A stretch of DNA of 53,972 nucleotides from Gammaproteobacteria bacterium (GCA_020849475.1 JADLGE010000018.1:1-53972); one strand, 5' to 3'. Shown: positions 43,827 through 53,364, counted from the stretch's first letter. The notes: generated by a model not told the origin, from the sequence alone. Program-made: numbers and translations.

Positions 43827-45130
43827 GACGGTTGCTTGATCAGGAGGCAGTAGTAGAACCCATCCATGGCGTCTTCGCCCGGCAACACCTGGCGACCGTG
43901 CCGGGTGACATGCCCGGCATCCATCGGCAGCGGCGCCGTTCGCGCGTCAGGCTGAAGGCCGAGCAGGCTGTCGATGACATCGTCGTTCTCGGCACGCAGC
44001 AGCGAGCAGGTGGCATAGAGCATCCGGCCACCGACGGCGAGCAAGGGCCATAACGCCAGCAGCAAGCGGCGCTGCTGTTTGCCGACTTCCAGGACATCCT
44101 CGGCGCTGCGCCGCAGGCGAATGTCGGGGTGACGGCGCATGACGCCGAGTGCGCTGCACGGCGCGTCGAGCAGAATCTTGTCAAAGGCGCGGCCATCCCA
44201 CCATGCCGATGGCTCACCGGCGTCGCCGGCGAGCACCGTGCAATGCAGTTGAAGGCGCGCGAGATTTTCCGTGACGCGCGCCAGGCGTGCGGTGGACTCA
44301 TCAAGCGCGAGGAGATCCAGGGTGGCGCCGCCGAGCTCGAGCAGATGCGCGGTCTTGCCGCCGGGTGCGGCGCAGGCGTCGAGCACGCGCTCGCCGGCTT
44401 GCGGCGCCAGGATCTGCGCGGCGAGTTGCGCCGCCTCATCCTGCACTGACACGTAGCCGTCGTTGAAGTGCGGCAGGCGAGTGACGGCCCTTGCTTCATG
44501 CAAGCGCAGCGCGGTGCGGCTATGGCGCCCGACTGTATAAGCGATGCCTTGTTCGCTCAGCAAGGCGGCATAGGCCTCGCGCGTGGTTTTCAGTTGGTTG
44601 ATACGCAGCGTGAGAGGCGCTTCGACGTTGCTGTTGGCAAAGACACTGCGCCAGTCATCGGGCCAGTCGCCGCGGACACGATCCAGCAGCCACTGCGGAA
44701 ACTCACTGCGCGGATCGGGAAGGACATTTGCGTCGGGCGCGTGGCGCAGCGCCGCGCGCAGCACGCCGTTGACCAGACCGCACGCCCAATCCTTGTCGAG
44801 TTCGCGTGCGCCGTCGACGGTGGCGGACACCGCCGCGTGACTTGCCACCTCCATATGCTCGAGCTGATACAGGCCGACCAGCAGCAAGGCTTCGAGGTCG
44901 GCATCCTTGCGACGCAGGGGCTTGGGCATGAGCGTCGCGAGACGCGCCTTCAGTGCGTGGTAGTGGCGCAGCACGCCGAAAGCGCATGCCTGGGCGAATG
45001 CGCGGTCACGCTCGTCGGCGATGTCAGACAGCGCGGCGGGCGCGGCCTGCGACAATGAACGTCCTTCGTGCACGACCGCGTAAACGATTGCGGCGCTCGT
45101 GACGCGGGTCGAGCCGCCGACTGCGCTCAC
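43820..45130 (-). CDS. rsmB: 16S rRNA (cytosine-967-C5)-methyltransferase
   Basis: SAM-dependent methyltransferase for C967 of 16S rRNA. The 436-residue protein has the N-terminal NusB-like RNA-binding domain (about 10-140) and the catalytic domain with VLDACAAPGGKTAHLLE, the proline-cysteine motif LLDAPCSALGVMRRHPD and the catalytic cysteine YATCSLLRAEN. It starts with GTG overlapping the fmt stop (GTGA). The fmt-rsmB order is standard. Confidence 0.95.
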   Translation of the reverse strand: MSAVGGSTRVTSAAIVYAVVHEGRSLSQAAPAALSDIADERDRAFAQACAFGVLRHYHALKARLATLMPKPLRRKDADLEALLLVGLYQLEHMEVASHAAVSATVDGARELDKDWACGLVNGVLRAALRHAPDANVLPDPRSEFPQWLLDRVRGDWPDDWRSVFANSNVEAPLTLRINQLKTTREAYAALLSEQGIAYTVGRHSRTALRLHEARAVTRLPHFNDGYVSVQDEAAQLAAQILAPQAGERVLDACAAPGGKTAHLLELGGATLDLLALDESTARLARVTENLARLQLHCTVLAGDAGEPSAWWDGRAFDKILLDAPCSALGVMRRHPDIRLRRSAEDVLEVGKQQRRLLLALWPLLAVGGRMLYATCSLLRAENDDVIDSLLGLQPDARTAPLPMDAGHVTRHGRQVLPGEDAMDGFYYCLLIKQPSC

Positions 45131-46056
45131 AGATAGCTTCCATAGCCATTGCGAAACGACTGCGCCGACATGCGCTGTTTACCTGCCGGCTGCAGCTCCG
45201 TGATGGTGTAGCAGCCCGTGCCGGCAGCCACCACGATGCCGCGATCATCATGGCTGAGCACTGTACCGGGCGTGGCGCCGTGCATGGCGCTAGAGCAATG
45301 ACCCGCCAGCACTTTCACTTCGAGTTGTTTGAAGCGCGTGACGGCTGCCGGACTCGGATTCAAGGCGCGGACCTGGCGATCGATGATGGCGGCAGGCTGC
45401 TGCCAGTCGATTTCGCGATCCGCGGGGCCGAGCTTGGCGGCGTAGGTGACGGCGGACTCGTCCTGCACGGTTTCGATCACCGCGCCCGCGAGGTAGAGGT
45501 CGAGCGCCGCGTGCAGCGCCGTGCCGCCGAGTTCCGCCAAGGTGTCGTGCAAGCTGCCGCCGGTGGTCTCATCGGTGATGGGACAGTCGCGCATGAGCCA
45601 CACTGGCCCAGCATCGAGCTTTTTGACCACGCGCATGATTGATATGCCGGTGCGGGCATCGCCGGCCATCAAAGCGCGTTGAATGGGCGCCGCGCCGCGC
45701 CAACGCGGCAGCAGGGAGGCATGGATGTTGATCGCCGTGATCGGCGCATCGATGAAGGGGTTGGGCAGCAAGAGTCCATAGGCCGCCACCACCAATAGCT
45801 GAGGCTCGTAACCTAGATAGCGTGCGATGGCGTCTTCGGTGGTCACTCGCTCGGGCTGCTCGACGGCGAGGCCGTTGGCCACGGCAAGTTCCTTGATCGG
45901 GCTGGCGTGCATGCGGCGGCCGCGCCCGGCGGGACGATCAGGCTGGGTATAGACTGCCACGAGCTCGAATTCGGGGCGCGCCAACAGCACTTTGAGCCCA
46001 GGCACCGCGAAATCCGGTGTCCCGGCGTAGATGGTTCTGATGCGGCGGCTGGTCAT
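45127..46056 (-). CDS. fmt: Methionyl-tRNA formyltransferase
   Basis: Formylates Met-tRNAi using 10-formyltetrahydrofolate for translation initiation. The 309-residue protein has IYAGTPDFAVPGLKVLL at the N terminus, the RPAGRGRRM loop, the folate-binding catalytic segment INIHASLLPRWRGAAPIQRA, MRVVKKLDAGPV, and a C-terminal tRNA-binding domain (about 205 onward). The frame extends upstream through def's region, but the ATG at 46056 matches the family start. It lies 80 nt downstream of def. Confidence 0.96.
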   Translation of the reverse strand: MTSRRIRTIYAGTPDFAVPGLKVLLARPEFELVAVYTQPDRPAGRGRRMHASPIKELAVANGLAVEQPERVTTEDAIARYLGYEPQLLVVAAYGLLLPNPFIDAPITAINIHASLLPRWRGAAPIQRALMAGDARTGISIMRVVKKLDAGPVWLMRDCPITDETTGGSLHDTLAELGGTALHAALDLYLAGAVIETVQDESAVTYAAKLGPADREIDWQQPAAIIDRQVRALNPSPAAVTRFKQLEVKVLAGHCSSAMHGATPGTVLSHDDRGIVVAAGTGCYTITELQPAGKQRMSAQSFRNGYGSYL

Positions 46057-46135
46057 GCAGCGAGTGCCTCGACCGACGCGCAGGCGCAGCCCGCGTTTGC
46101 GCAGCGCGTCGCCTGGAAAGCGGGACAGCCCACGG

Positions 46136-46639
46136 TCAGCCTGCCAGTCGCTGCTCTTTTTCGAGCTTCTTGCGTATGCGGGTCTGCTTGAGCTGCGACA
46201 GATAATCCACGAAAAGCTTGCCGTCCAGATGATCCATCTCGTGTTGGATGCACACCGCAAGCAGACCATCGGCTTCGAATTCGAAGGGTGTACCGTCACG
46301 CTCAACGGCCGCGATGCGCACCCATTGAGCGCGCTCCACGTAGTCGAATATGCCTGGCACGGAGAGGCATCCCTCTTCCATTTCTTCAACGCCACGCAGT
46401 TCGAGGATGCTGGGGTTGATGAAACAGAGCGGGGATTGTTTGTCGGACGAGGTATCAACCACGATGACGCGCTGTTGCACGTCTATCTGGGTCGCCGCGA
46501 GGCCGATGCCCGGTGCGTCGTACATGGTCTCGAACATGTCGTCGACGAGGCTGGCCAGGGCTGCGTCAAAGCGGGTCACGGCCAGCGCCTTTTGACGCAG
46601 GCGCGGATCGGGATGGTGGAGGATCTGCCGCAGGGCCAT
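46136..46639 (-). CDS. def: Peptide deformylase
   Basis: Metalloenzyme that removes the N-formyl group from nascent proteins. The 167-residue protein has all three motifs: GIGLAATQ (44-51), EGCLS with metal ligand Cys91, and QHEMDHLDG with His133, Glu134 and His137. The basic C-terminal helix ([12 protein letters not shown]) fits class I enzymes, where it aids ribosome binding. It leads the def-fmt-rsmB-DUF4390-ntrY-ntrX-TPR run and is divergent from the LysM gene. Confidence 0.97.
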   Translation of the reverse strand: MALRQILHHPDPRLRQKALAVTRFDAALASLVDDMFETMYDAPGIGLAATQIDVQQRVIVVDTSSDKQSPLCFINPSILELRGVEEMEEGCLSVPGIFDYVERAQWVRIAAVERDGTPFEFEADGLLAVCIQHEMDHLDGKLFVDYLSQLKQTRIRKKLEKEQRLAG

Positions 46640-46801
46640 GCTCGTTCCGGAAAATTTAAACGTTTGCGAGAATATATGTAAGGCACTGATTACTCAAGAA
46701 GAATTGTCCTGTTCGAGGAATCGGGCCGAGACATCTGCAAGTGTTTATTTTCGATTCGATTCTGCTAAACTACATTAAAGACGTCACCTAAGAGCATTGA
46801 C
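46640..46801. promoter_or_regulatory. AT-rich divergent promoter region between def and the LysM gene
   Basis: This 162-bp gap is clearly richer in A and T than its surroundings. On the minus strand, TTGAGT (46692-46697) and TATATT (46671-46676) with a 15-bp spacer, about 32 nt before the def ATG, are a plausible promoter; a 17-bp spacing to TATTCT is an alternative. On the plus strand, TAAACT (46766-46771) or TACATT (46771-46776) could be a -10 for the LysM gene, with only weak -35 matches. Confidence 0.45.
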
Positions 46802-47971
46802 ATGTCGGGAAAAATTGTCATTTTTCTTGTTGCGCTGTTGGTTTGCGCCGTGGCCGGGGCCGACGAAGTTCAGCTTCGCAGCGACCACCCGCAAACCTAC
46901 ACGGTGCAAAAGGGCGACACGCTATGGGACATTTCCGGGCGGTTTCTGACCCATCCCTGGCAGTGGCCGGAAATCTGGCACGACAACCCGCAAATCGCCG
47001 ACCCCCACTGGATCTACCCCGGTGATGTTCTGTCTTTGGAATACGTCAACGGCAAGCCGCGTCTGCGCGTGGTCGACCGCAATGTGAAATTGTCGCCGTC
47101 CATCCGTGAATCCGCCCACGCTGAGGTCATTCACGCCATCCCGCTCGATGCGATTCACCAATTCCTGTCTCGCCCGCGCGTCGTGTCGGAAGCTGACCTG
47201 GACGGTGCGGCCTACATCGTCGGTTCGCAAGACGAACATTTGGCTTTCGGCCAGGGTTTCCGCGTCTACGTGCGCAATCTTGGCGAGCCTAATACGGCCA
47301 AATTCTCGGTGTTCCGCAAGGGGGGCGAGTACCGCGACCCGGACACCAAGGCACTGCTGGGCTACGAGGCGGAGCATGTTGGTGACGCCCTGGTTGAGAA
47401 ATTCGGCGATCCGGCCACCGTTCAAGTGGTGAGTTCCAGCAAGGAAGTCGTCAAGGGTGACCGCCTGCTGCCGCAGACGGAAGACGAATACGTGGAATTC
47501 ATCCCCCACGCGCCGGCCGCTGCGGTGGATGCCAAGATCATCTCGGCCATGGGCGGCATCAGTCAGATTGCCCAGCACCAGGTGGTGGTGCTCAATCGTG
47601 GCGCCAAGGACGGGCTGGAAGCCGGTCATGTGCTGGCGATCTTTCAACGCGGCAAGGTGGTCAAGGACCCGATAGGCAGCGATGTTGCCTATCAGCGTCA
47701 GGAAGATGAGCGCGCCCGTCTGGAACGCGAAAGTCCCACCGGTCCGGGGCGCATGTGGGAGAGCATCATCAACGACGTGCGCGGCCTGGACCGCGCGGCC
47801 CGCGATTTCGTTGGTACGCCCATCAAAGGCAGTAATCCAGTCGCGGTCCGCCTGCCGGAAGAGCGCGCGGGTGAACTCATGGTGTTCCGCACCTTCGAAA
47901 ACGTGAGTTATGCACTGGTGATGAATATCCAACGGCCGGTGTACGTGCTGGACGCCGTCCGCAACCCCTGA
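46802..47971 (+). CDS. LysM-domain exported protein
   Basis: Exported protein of 389 residues with a signal peptide (about 1-20) and one N-terminal LysM domain (residues 33-80: YTVQKGDTLWDISGRFL, then WIYPGDVLSL), expected to bind peptidoglycan. The long remainder, about 300 residues, is conserved in gammaproteobacterial genes beside dprA but has no known activity. No catalytic domain is visible. It is divergent from def and followed by dprA, the normal context in pseudomonads and relatives. Confidence 0.9.
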   Translation: MSGKIVIFLVALLVCAVAGADEVQLRSDHPQTYTVQKGDTLWDISGRFLTHPWQWPEIWHDNPQIADPHWIYPGDVLSLEYVNGKPRLRVVDRNVKLSPSIRESAHAEVIHAIPLDAIHQFLSRPRVVSEADLDGAAYIVGSQDEHLAFGQGFRVYVRNLGEPNTAKFSVFRKGGEYRDPDTKALLGYEAEHVGDALVEKFGDPATVQVVSSSKEVVKGDRLLPQTEDEYVEFIPHAPAAAVDAKIISAMGGISQIAQHQVVVLNRGAKDGLEAGHVLAIFQRGKVVKDPIGSDVAYQRQEDERARLERESPTGPGRMWESIINDVRGLDRAARDFVGTPIKGSNPVAVRLPEERAGELMVFRTFENVSYALVMNIQRPVYVLDAVRNP

Positions 47972-47984
47972 CAGCCCGGCACGC

Positions 47985-48012
47985 GACGCTGAAAGTGCAA
48001 GCTTTCGGCGTC
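47985..48012 (+). other. Hairpin between the LysM gene and dprA
   Basis: GACGCTGAAAG, loop TGCAAG, CTTTCGGCGTC forms an 11-bp stem with one G-T pair, 13 nt after the LysM stop. No T-run follows, so it may be a weak terminator, an RNA-processing site or nothing. Confidence 0.35.
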
Positions 48013-48031
48013 ACCGCTATGATGTTCGGCG

Positions 48032-49111
48032 ATGGACAAAGGACTGGACATCGTCATGCTGCGCACTTTCCTGGCGTGCCACGCCGCCGCCTACGGCAAC
48101 CCTAAATTCACTACCGAACTGCTGCCTGGGGCTGAGAGTCCCGAGCGGCGCGCAATGGCCGCGCTGCAGTGGCTGAAAGGACGCAGCCTGGTGCCCGACT
48201 GGGCGTCAGCCGACCGCGCTTGCGCGTGGCTCGCCGAACCCGACCACCATTTGCTGATCCTTGGCGAACCCGGCTATCCGTCACGGCTTGCGGCGTGTCC
48301 GGCCCCGCCCCTGTTGCTGTTTGTCGACGGTCAGGCGCAGTGCCTGGACCGGCCGCAGATTGCGGTGGTCGGCAGCCGCCAGGCGAGCCCGCTGGGTATG
48401 GACACCGCCTATGTGCTTGCCCGGCAACTGGCGGAGCACGGCCTGGTAGTTACCAGCGGCCTGGCGCGGGGTATCGACGGCGCCGCCCATCGCGGTGCGC
48501 TGGCCGGTGACGGTCCGACGGTCGCGGTGCTGGGATGCGCGGTCGATCATATCTATCCCCGCCAGCATCGCGGGCTGGCCGAACAAGTCCGTGCGAGCGG
48601 CGCGCTGGTGTCGGAATTCCCCTTTGGTGCCGTGCCGCTGCCCGCCAATTTCCCGCGGCGAAACCGCATCATCAGTGGCCTGGCTGTCGGCACGCTGGTG
48701 GTGGAAGCGGCATTGCGCAGTGGTTCGCTGTCGACGGCGCTGCACGCCTTGGAGCAAGGCCGCGAGGTATTTGCCGTACCTGGATCGATACACAGTCCGT
48801 TGACCAAGGGTTGCCATGCCTTGATAAAGCAGGGCGCGAAACTGGTGGAAGACGTGCAGGACGTCCTCGATGAGATGCCGCAATTCCTGCCGAGTGAGCG
48901 GCACGCCGCCGCGCCAAGCGAACATCGGGCGGCGCACTCGCCTGGAGACCGACGTTTCTTAAATGCCTGTGGATGGGATGCCTTTACGGCAGATGACATC
49001 GTTTCCCGTAGCGGATTGACGGTCCAGGAGGTTTCATCCATGCTGTTAAAGCTAGAACTCACGGGCATCATCCAGGTGCAAGGCACCGGCAGCTATCTGC
49101 GCATCCGCTAG
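48032..49111 (+). CDS. dprA: DNA-processing protein DprA
   Basis: Single-stranded-DNA-binding protein that loads RecA on incoming DNA during natural transformation. The 359-residue protein has an N-terminal SAM-like region, the Rossmann-fold core with VVGSRQASPLG, VTSGLARGIDGAAHRGAL, FPRRNRIISGL and VPGSIHSPLTKGCHALIKQG, and a C-terminal winged-helix (DprA_WH, about 300 onward). DprA is also widespread in species not known to be competent. smg follows, as is usual. Confidence 0.95.
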   Translation: MDKGLDIVMLRTFLACHAAAYGNPKFTTELLPGAESPERRAMAALQWLKGRSLVPDWASADRACAWLAEPDHHLLILGEPGYPSRLAACPAPPLLLFVDGQAQCLDRPQIAVVGSRQASPLGMDTAYVLARQLAEHGLVVTSGLARGIDGAAHRGALAGDGPTVAVLGCAVDHIYPRQHRGLAEQVRASGALVSEFPFGAVPLPANFPRRNRIISGLAVGTLVVEAALRSGSLSTALHALEQGREVFAVPGSIHSPLTKGCHALIKQGAKLVEDVQDVLDEMPQFLPSERHAAAPSEHRAAHSPGDRRFLNACGWDAFTADDIVSRSGLTVQEVSSMLLKLELTGIIQVQGTGSYLRIR

Positions 49112-49227
49112 CTCCCGACCGGCAGGCGTCATACGTCTAGACGCAAGACCGTCTACGCGACTTACCTTTCGTTCAAGCCCTTATGTTGTGTGGACGTTCG
49201 CAGGTTCGAACTGGGAACCAGTTGGCA

Positions 49228-49707
49228 ATGAAGCAGACAGTAATCGATATCCTGATTTACCTTTTCGAACATTTCGTCGACGATGATTTGGAATTGGAGG
49301 CTGACCAAGATCGCCTCAAGTCCGAATTGCGTGATGCCGGATTCGATGCCGGCCAGGTGAGTAAAGCGTTTGATTGGTTGCAGGATTTGGCGACCAATCG
49401 CGCCGATTCTGATGGCCTTCCGGTGGCGGCCTTCACCTCGACTCGCATCTACACCCTTGAAGAAGAACGCAAACTCGACGCCGAGTGTCGGGGCTTCATG
49501 TACTTCCTCGAGCAGGCGGGGGTGCTTGACGGAACCTCTCGCGAACTCGTGATTGATCGGGTTCTGGCGCTTGAAAATGACGAGATCGACACAAGCCAGC
49601 TCAAGTGGATCATCCTCATGGTCCTGTTCAACCAGCCCGGCCAGGAGCACGCTTTCGTGTGGATGGAAGATCTGGTGATGGACGACCTGAATCGTAATCT
49701 GCATTAA
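49228..49707 (+). CDS. smg: Smg family protein (DUF494)
   Basis: Conserved 159-residue protein of unknown function found between dprA and topA or its fragment. The N terminus MKQTVIDILIYLFEHFVDDD is diagnostic, followed by LEEERKLDAECRGFMYFLEQ, DRVLALENDEID and LKWIILMVLFNQPGQE. The frame is open from 49183, but the ATG at 49228 gives the family start. The 116-bp gap before it holds a 10-bp palindrome CGTCTAGACG at 49134-49143 and no clear promoter. Confidence 0.92.
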   Translation: MKQTVIDILIYLFEHFVDDDLELEADQDRLKSELRDAGFDAGQVSKAFDWLQDLATNRADSDGLPVAAFTSTRIYTLEEERKLDAECRGFMYFLEQAGVLDGTSRELVIDRVLALENDEIDTSQLKWIILMVLFNQPGQEHAFVWMEDLVMDDLNRNLH

Positions 49708-49776
49708 ATTCCGCGCATCCAGCGACGATGGCGCCGCATCACTGGCGCTGCACGCAAACTCGAAACGCATCACCGT

Positions 49777-52248
49777 ATGGCAAGCAACCTAGTCATTGTT
49801 GAATCGCCGGCCAAGGCCAGCACTATCAAAAAATACCTTGGCAAGGACTTCGAAGTCCTCGCTTCGTATGGCCACGTGCGCGACCTGCTGCCCAAGGAGG
49901 GCGCGGTCGATACCGAACACGACTTCCGCATGAAGTACGAGGTCATCGAACGTAACGCGAAATACGTGGAAGCCATTGCCAAGGCCATGAAAAAGGCCGA
50001 TGTGCTTTATCTCGCGACTGACCTTGATCGCGAAGGCGAGGCGATTTCCTGGCACTTGGTCGAACTGCTGCGCGATCGCGCCATGCTCGAAGGCAAGGAC
50101 GTCTATCGCGTGGTGTTCCATGAGATTACCGAGCGCGCCATCAATGAGGCGATCAAATCGCCACGCAAGGTGTCGATGGACCTAGTGAACGCGCAGCAGG
50201 CGCGCCGCGCACTCGACTATCTCGTTGGCTTCAATCTTTCGCCGCTGCTGTGGAAAAAGATCAAGCGCGGCCTGTCAGCTGGACGCGTGCAGAGTCCGGC
50301 GCTGCGTCTCATCTGTGAGCGCGAAGCGGAAATCGAAAAATTCATCGCGCGCGAATATTGGACCATCGAAGCGGACCTGTTGGCGGCCAAGACCCCGTTC
50401 ATGGCGCGCTTGAGTGAATTGAATGGCGAGAAGGTCAAGCAATTCACCATCACCAACGAGGCCGATGCCAGCGCCGCCCGCGAGCGACTAATCGCTGGCG
50501 CCGCAGGCCAGCTGGTGGTTTCGAATGTCGAGAAGAAGCAGCGCAAGCGTAATCCCGCGCCGCCTTTCATCACTTCGACCTTGCAACAGGAAGCGGTGCG
50601 CAAGCTTGGCTTCACCGCGCAACGAGCGATGCGTGTCGCGCAGCAGCTTTACGAAGGTATCGACGTCGGTTCGGGCACGGTCGGCCTCATCACCTACATG
50701 CGTACCGATTCACTCAATCTGGCCCAGGAAGCGCTTGAAGAGTTGCGCCAATTCATCACTTCGCGTTTCGGTCGCGACCAGGTGCCGGGCGCCGCGCGGA
50801 TTTTCAAGACCAGTTCCAAGAATGCACAGGAAGCCCCCGAGGCGATTCGCCCGACGTCCTGCTTTCGCGTGCCGGCCGAGATCAAGTCACGCTTGAGCGA
50901 TGAGCAGTTCAAGCTCTATGACCTCATCTGGAAACGTACTGTTGCCTGCCAGATGATTCCGGCGACCATCGATACCGTCGCGGCCGATCTTGCCGCTGGC
51001 AGCCAAGGCGTATTTCGCGCCAATGGTTCGACGGTCACCGAGCCTGGTTTCATGAGCGTGTATCTTGAGGGTTCGGACGATGCCGAGCCTGAAGACAAGA
51101 CCTTGCCGCCCCTCGAGGTTGGCCAGAAGATTGCCCTCGAGCAGATTCGCAGCGAACAGCATTTCACCGAGCCGCCGCCGCGCTACACGGAGGCAAGTCT
51201 GGTCAAGACCCTCGAGGAATATGGCATCGGCCGGCCCTCGACTTACGCTTCAATCATTTCGACGCTGCTGCAGCGCGAATATGTGAACCTCGACAAGAAG
51301 CGTTTCCAGCCGACGGATATCGGCCGCATCGTCAATACGTTCCTGACCAATCACTTCTCGAGTTACGTCGATTACGAATTCACGGCGCGCCTGGAAGACT
51401 CTCTCGACGCCGTGTCGCGCGGCGAACGCGACTGGATTCCGTTGCTGCGCGAGTTCTGGGTGCCGTTCGCGGCCAAGGTCAAGGACAAGGAAGAAAACGT
51501 CACACGTCAGGAAGCCAACCAAGCGCGCGAACTCGGCGTTGACCCCAAGAGCGGCAAACCAGTATCGGTGCGCATGGGTCGCTACGGACCCTACGTCATC
51601 ATCGGTTCGATTGAGGACGAAGAGAAGCCGCAGTTTTTCGGTCTGAAATCCGGTCAACGCATGGACGCCATCACGCTCGAGGAAGCGATGGAGTTGACCA
51701 AGCTGCCGCGTGACTTGGGCGTCACCGCCGACGGCGTGAAGCTGACGGCCAACATTGGCCGCTTTGGCCCTTACGTGCGTTACGCCGATAAATTCGTAGC
51801 GCTCGGTAAGGAGGACGATCCTTACACCGTGACATTGGAGCGCGCCCTGGAGTTGGTCGAAGCGAAAAAAGTGGCCGATGCCGCCAAGACCATTCGCGTG
51901 TTCGAAGCCGAGGGCATCAAGGTATTGAACGGTCGCTACGGTCCGTATGTGACCGATGGCACCCGCAACGCACGCATCCCCAAGGACGTTGAGCCGACCT
52001 CGCTCGACCTGGCGGCATGCCAGGAACTGCTGGCCAATGCGCCGCAGCGCCGCGGTGGACCGATGCGACGCGGCGCTGGTGCGGCGAAGGCGAAAGCGGC
52101 GCCCAAGGAACCGGCTGCGCCGAAGGCCAAGGCGGCACCGAAGGCGAAAGCCAAAGCCAAGGCGAAGGCGAAGGCCAAACCCAAGGCCAAGTCGAAAGCC
52201 AAGGTCAAACCCAAGGCAAAAGCGAAAGCCAAGACCAAACCCGATTGA
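49777..52248 (+). CDS. topA: DNA topoisomerase I with Lys/Ala/Pro tail and no zinc fingers
   Basis: Type IA topoisomerase that relaxes negative supercoils. The 823-residue protein has the Toprim domain (IVESPAKASTIKKYLG, ATDLDREGEAISWHL), the catalytic tyrosine Y307 in GLITYMRTDS, and EYGIGRPSTYASIIS. The C-terminal region lacks the Cys4 zinc ribbons of E. coli TopA. It instead has three GRYGPYV-type repeats (MGRYGPYVII, IGRFGPYVRY, NGRYGPYVTD) and a tail of about 55 residues of Lys, Ala and Pro that probably binds DNA without sequence preference. It follows smg. Confidence 0.96.
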   Translation: MASNLVIVESPAKASTIKKYLGKDFEVLASYGHVRDLLPKEGAVDTEHDFRMKYEVIERNAKYVEAIAKAMKKADVLYLATDLDREGEAISWHLVELLRDRAMLEGKDVYRVVFHEITERAINEAIKSPRKVSMDLVNAQQARRALDYLVGFNLSPLLWKKIKRGLSAGRVQSPALRLICEREAEIEKFIAREYWTIEADLLAAKTPFMARLSELNGEKVKQFTITNEADASAARERLIAGAAGQLVVSNVEKKQRKRNPAPPFITSTLQQEAVRKLGFTAQRAMRVAQQLYEGIDVGSGTVGLITYMRTDSLNLAQEALEELRQFITSRFGRDQVPGAARIFKTSSKNAQEAPEAIRPTSCFRVPAEIKSRLSDEQFKLYDLIWKRTVACQMIPATIDTVAADLAAGSQGVFRANGSTVTEPGFMSVYLEGSDDAEPEDKTLPPLEVGQKIALEQIRSEQHFTEPPPRYTEASLVKTLEEYGIGRPSTYASIISTLLQREYVNLDKKRFQPTDIGRIVNTFLTNHFSSYVDYEFTARLEDSLDAVSRGERDWIPLLREFWVPFAAKVKDKEENVTRQEANQARELGVDPKSGKPVSVRMGRYGPYVIIGSIEDEEKPQFFGLKSGQRMDAITLEEAMELTKLPRDLGVTADGVKLTANIGRFGPYVRYADKFVALGKEDDPYTVTLERALELVEAKKVADAAKTIRVFEAEGIKVLNGRYGPYVTDGTRNARIPKDVEPTSLDLAACQELLANAPQRRGGPMRRGAGAAKAKAAPKEPAAPKAKAAPKAKAKAKAKAKAKPKAKSKAKVKPKAKAKAKTKPD
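52084..52242 (+). repeat. Low-complexity Lys-Ala-Pro coding repeat at the topA 3' end
   Basis: The last part of topA is a run of AAG/AAA, GCC/GCG and CCC codons giving KAKAKAKAKPKAK-like sequence. Such simple repeats can change length by slippage, so the tail length may vary between strains. Confidence 0.85.
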
Positions 52249-52291
52249 ACGCCCAATCAGTGCACGCAATTAATGCGGAGGCTGCGTCAGC

Positions 52292-52795
52292 ATGACATCC
52301 CCGTCCCGTTTTGTAGCCATCCTCATGGGCTCGGATTCCGATTTGCCGACCATGCAGGCAACGGCTGATGTGCTTGCGCAGTTCGGCATCCGCTATGAGC
52401 TGAATATCAAGTCGGCCCACCGCACGCCGGCGGCGGCCCAGGCCTATGTTGTCGACGCCGAACGGCGCGGCTGCGCGGTTTTCATCGCCGCCGCCGGGCT
52501 GGCGGCGCACCTGGCCGGTTTCGTGGCCGGCCACACCCTGCGACCGGTGATCGGAGTGCCCATGGAAGGCGGGCCGCTGCAGGGCATGGACGCGTTGCTG
52601 TCGACGGTGCAGATGCCAGGCGGTATTCCGGTTGCCTGTGTGGCCATCGGCAAGGCGGGGGCCAAGAATGCCGCTTATCTCGCCGCCCAGATGATGAGTC
52701 TCGACGACCCGGCCTTGGCGCAGGCGTTACGTGAAGAGCGTCAGGCCAACGCCGAGAAGATCCTGGAAAAAGACCGGCAACTGCGCGGCAATTGA
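52292..52795 (+). CDS. purE: N5-carboxyaminoimidazole ribonucleotide mutase
   Basis: Class I PurE, which converts N5-CAIR to CAIR in purine synthesis. The 167-residue protein has the nucleotide-binding [10 protein letters not shown], the catalytic histidine in SAHRTP, and [20 protein letters not shown] with [19 protein letters not shown]. Class I PurE needs PurK to make its substrate; purK usually follows but is not in this window. GGAGG lies upstream of the ATG. The tsaC gene overlaps its stop codon. Confidence 0.95.
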   Translation: MTSPSRFVAILMGSDSDLPTMQATADVLAQFGIRYELNIKSAHRTPAAAQAYVVDAERRGCAVFIAAAGLAAHLAGFVAGHTLRPVIGVPMEGGPLQGMDALLSTVQMPGGIPVACVAIGKAGAKNAAYLAAQMMSLDDPALAQALREERQANAEKILEKDRQLRGN

Positions 52796-53349
52796 GCGTG
52801 CCCCTGGATTGGCAGATCTGCAGGGCCGTGCAGGTCCTGCGGCGCGGTGGAGTCATCGCCAACGCGACCGAGGCCGTGATTGGGCTGGCAGCCCTGGCTT
52901 CTGATCGCGCGGCGGGACAGCGCATTCGGCAACTGAAACGACGGCCACGGGCCAAGCCGTTCATCGTGGTCGTCGCCGAACTTGGTCAGCTCAAAAAGCT
53001 GGTTTCCGTGCATACCGAGAGGTATGAGGAGATATTGGCGAGCTGGCCCGGCCCCCATACATGGATACTGCCCGCCCACCCCGATGCTCCGCGCTGGCTG
53101 GTGAGCAAGACCCATGATATTGCGGTACGCGTGACAGCCCATCCCCAAATGGCGGCTCTGTGCAAGCTTGCCGGCCCACTGGTCTCGACCAGCGCCAACC
53201 CTGCCGGCCGCAAGCCGGCGCGCTCGATGCTCACGGCGCGCGGCTACTTTCGCGCGGGCGTTGACCTCTATCTCAGAGGTACGCTCGGCGCGTCTGCCCG
53301 CCCGACCACCATCCGCGATGGACGCAGTGGCAGACTGCTCAGACTGTGA
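52792..53349 (+). CDS. tsaC: Threonylcarbamoyl-AMP synthase, TsaC/YrdC type
   Basis: Enzyme that forms threonylcarbamoyl-AMP for the t6A modification of ANN-decoding tRNAs. The 185-residue protein has the YrdC fold: ATEAVIGLAA near the N terminus, LKRRPRAKPFIVVV, WPGPHTWILPA, AVRVTAHPQM and PLVSTSANPAGR, ending in RDGRSG. The usual PTEA motif reads ATEA (residues 25-28). Translation may start at TTG 52792, overlapping the purE stop, or at GTG 52798. Its place after topA and purE, near tRNA genes, fits the common dprA-smg-topA-tsaC neighbourhood. Confidence 0.9.
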   Translation: MSVPLDWQICRAVQVLRRGGVIANATEAVIGLAALASDRAAGQRIRQLKRRPRAKPFIVVVAELGQLKKLVSVHTERYEEILASWPGPHTWILPAHPDAPRWLVSKTHDIAVRVTAHPQMAALCKLAGPLVSTSANPAGRKPARSMLTARGYFRAGVDLYLRGTLGASARPTTIRDGRSGRLLRL

Positions 53350-53364
53350 TGACGATATTTTCTA

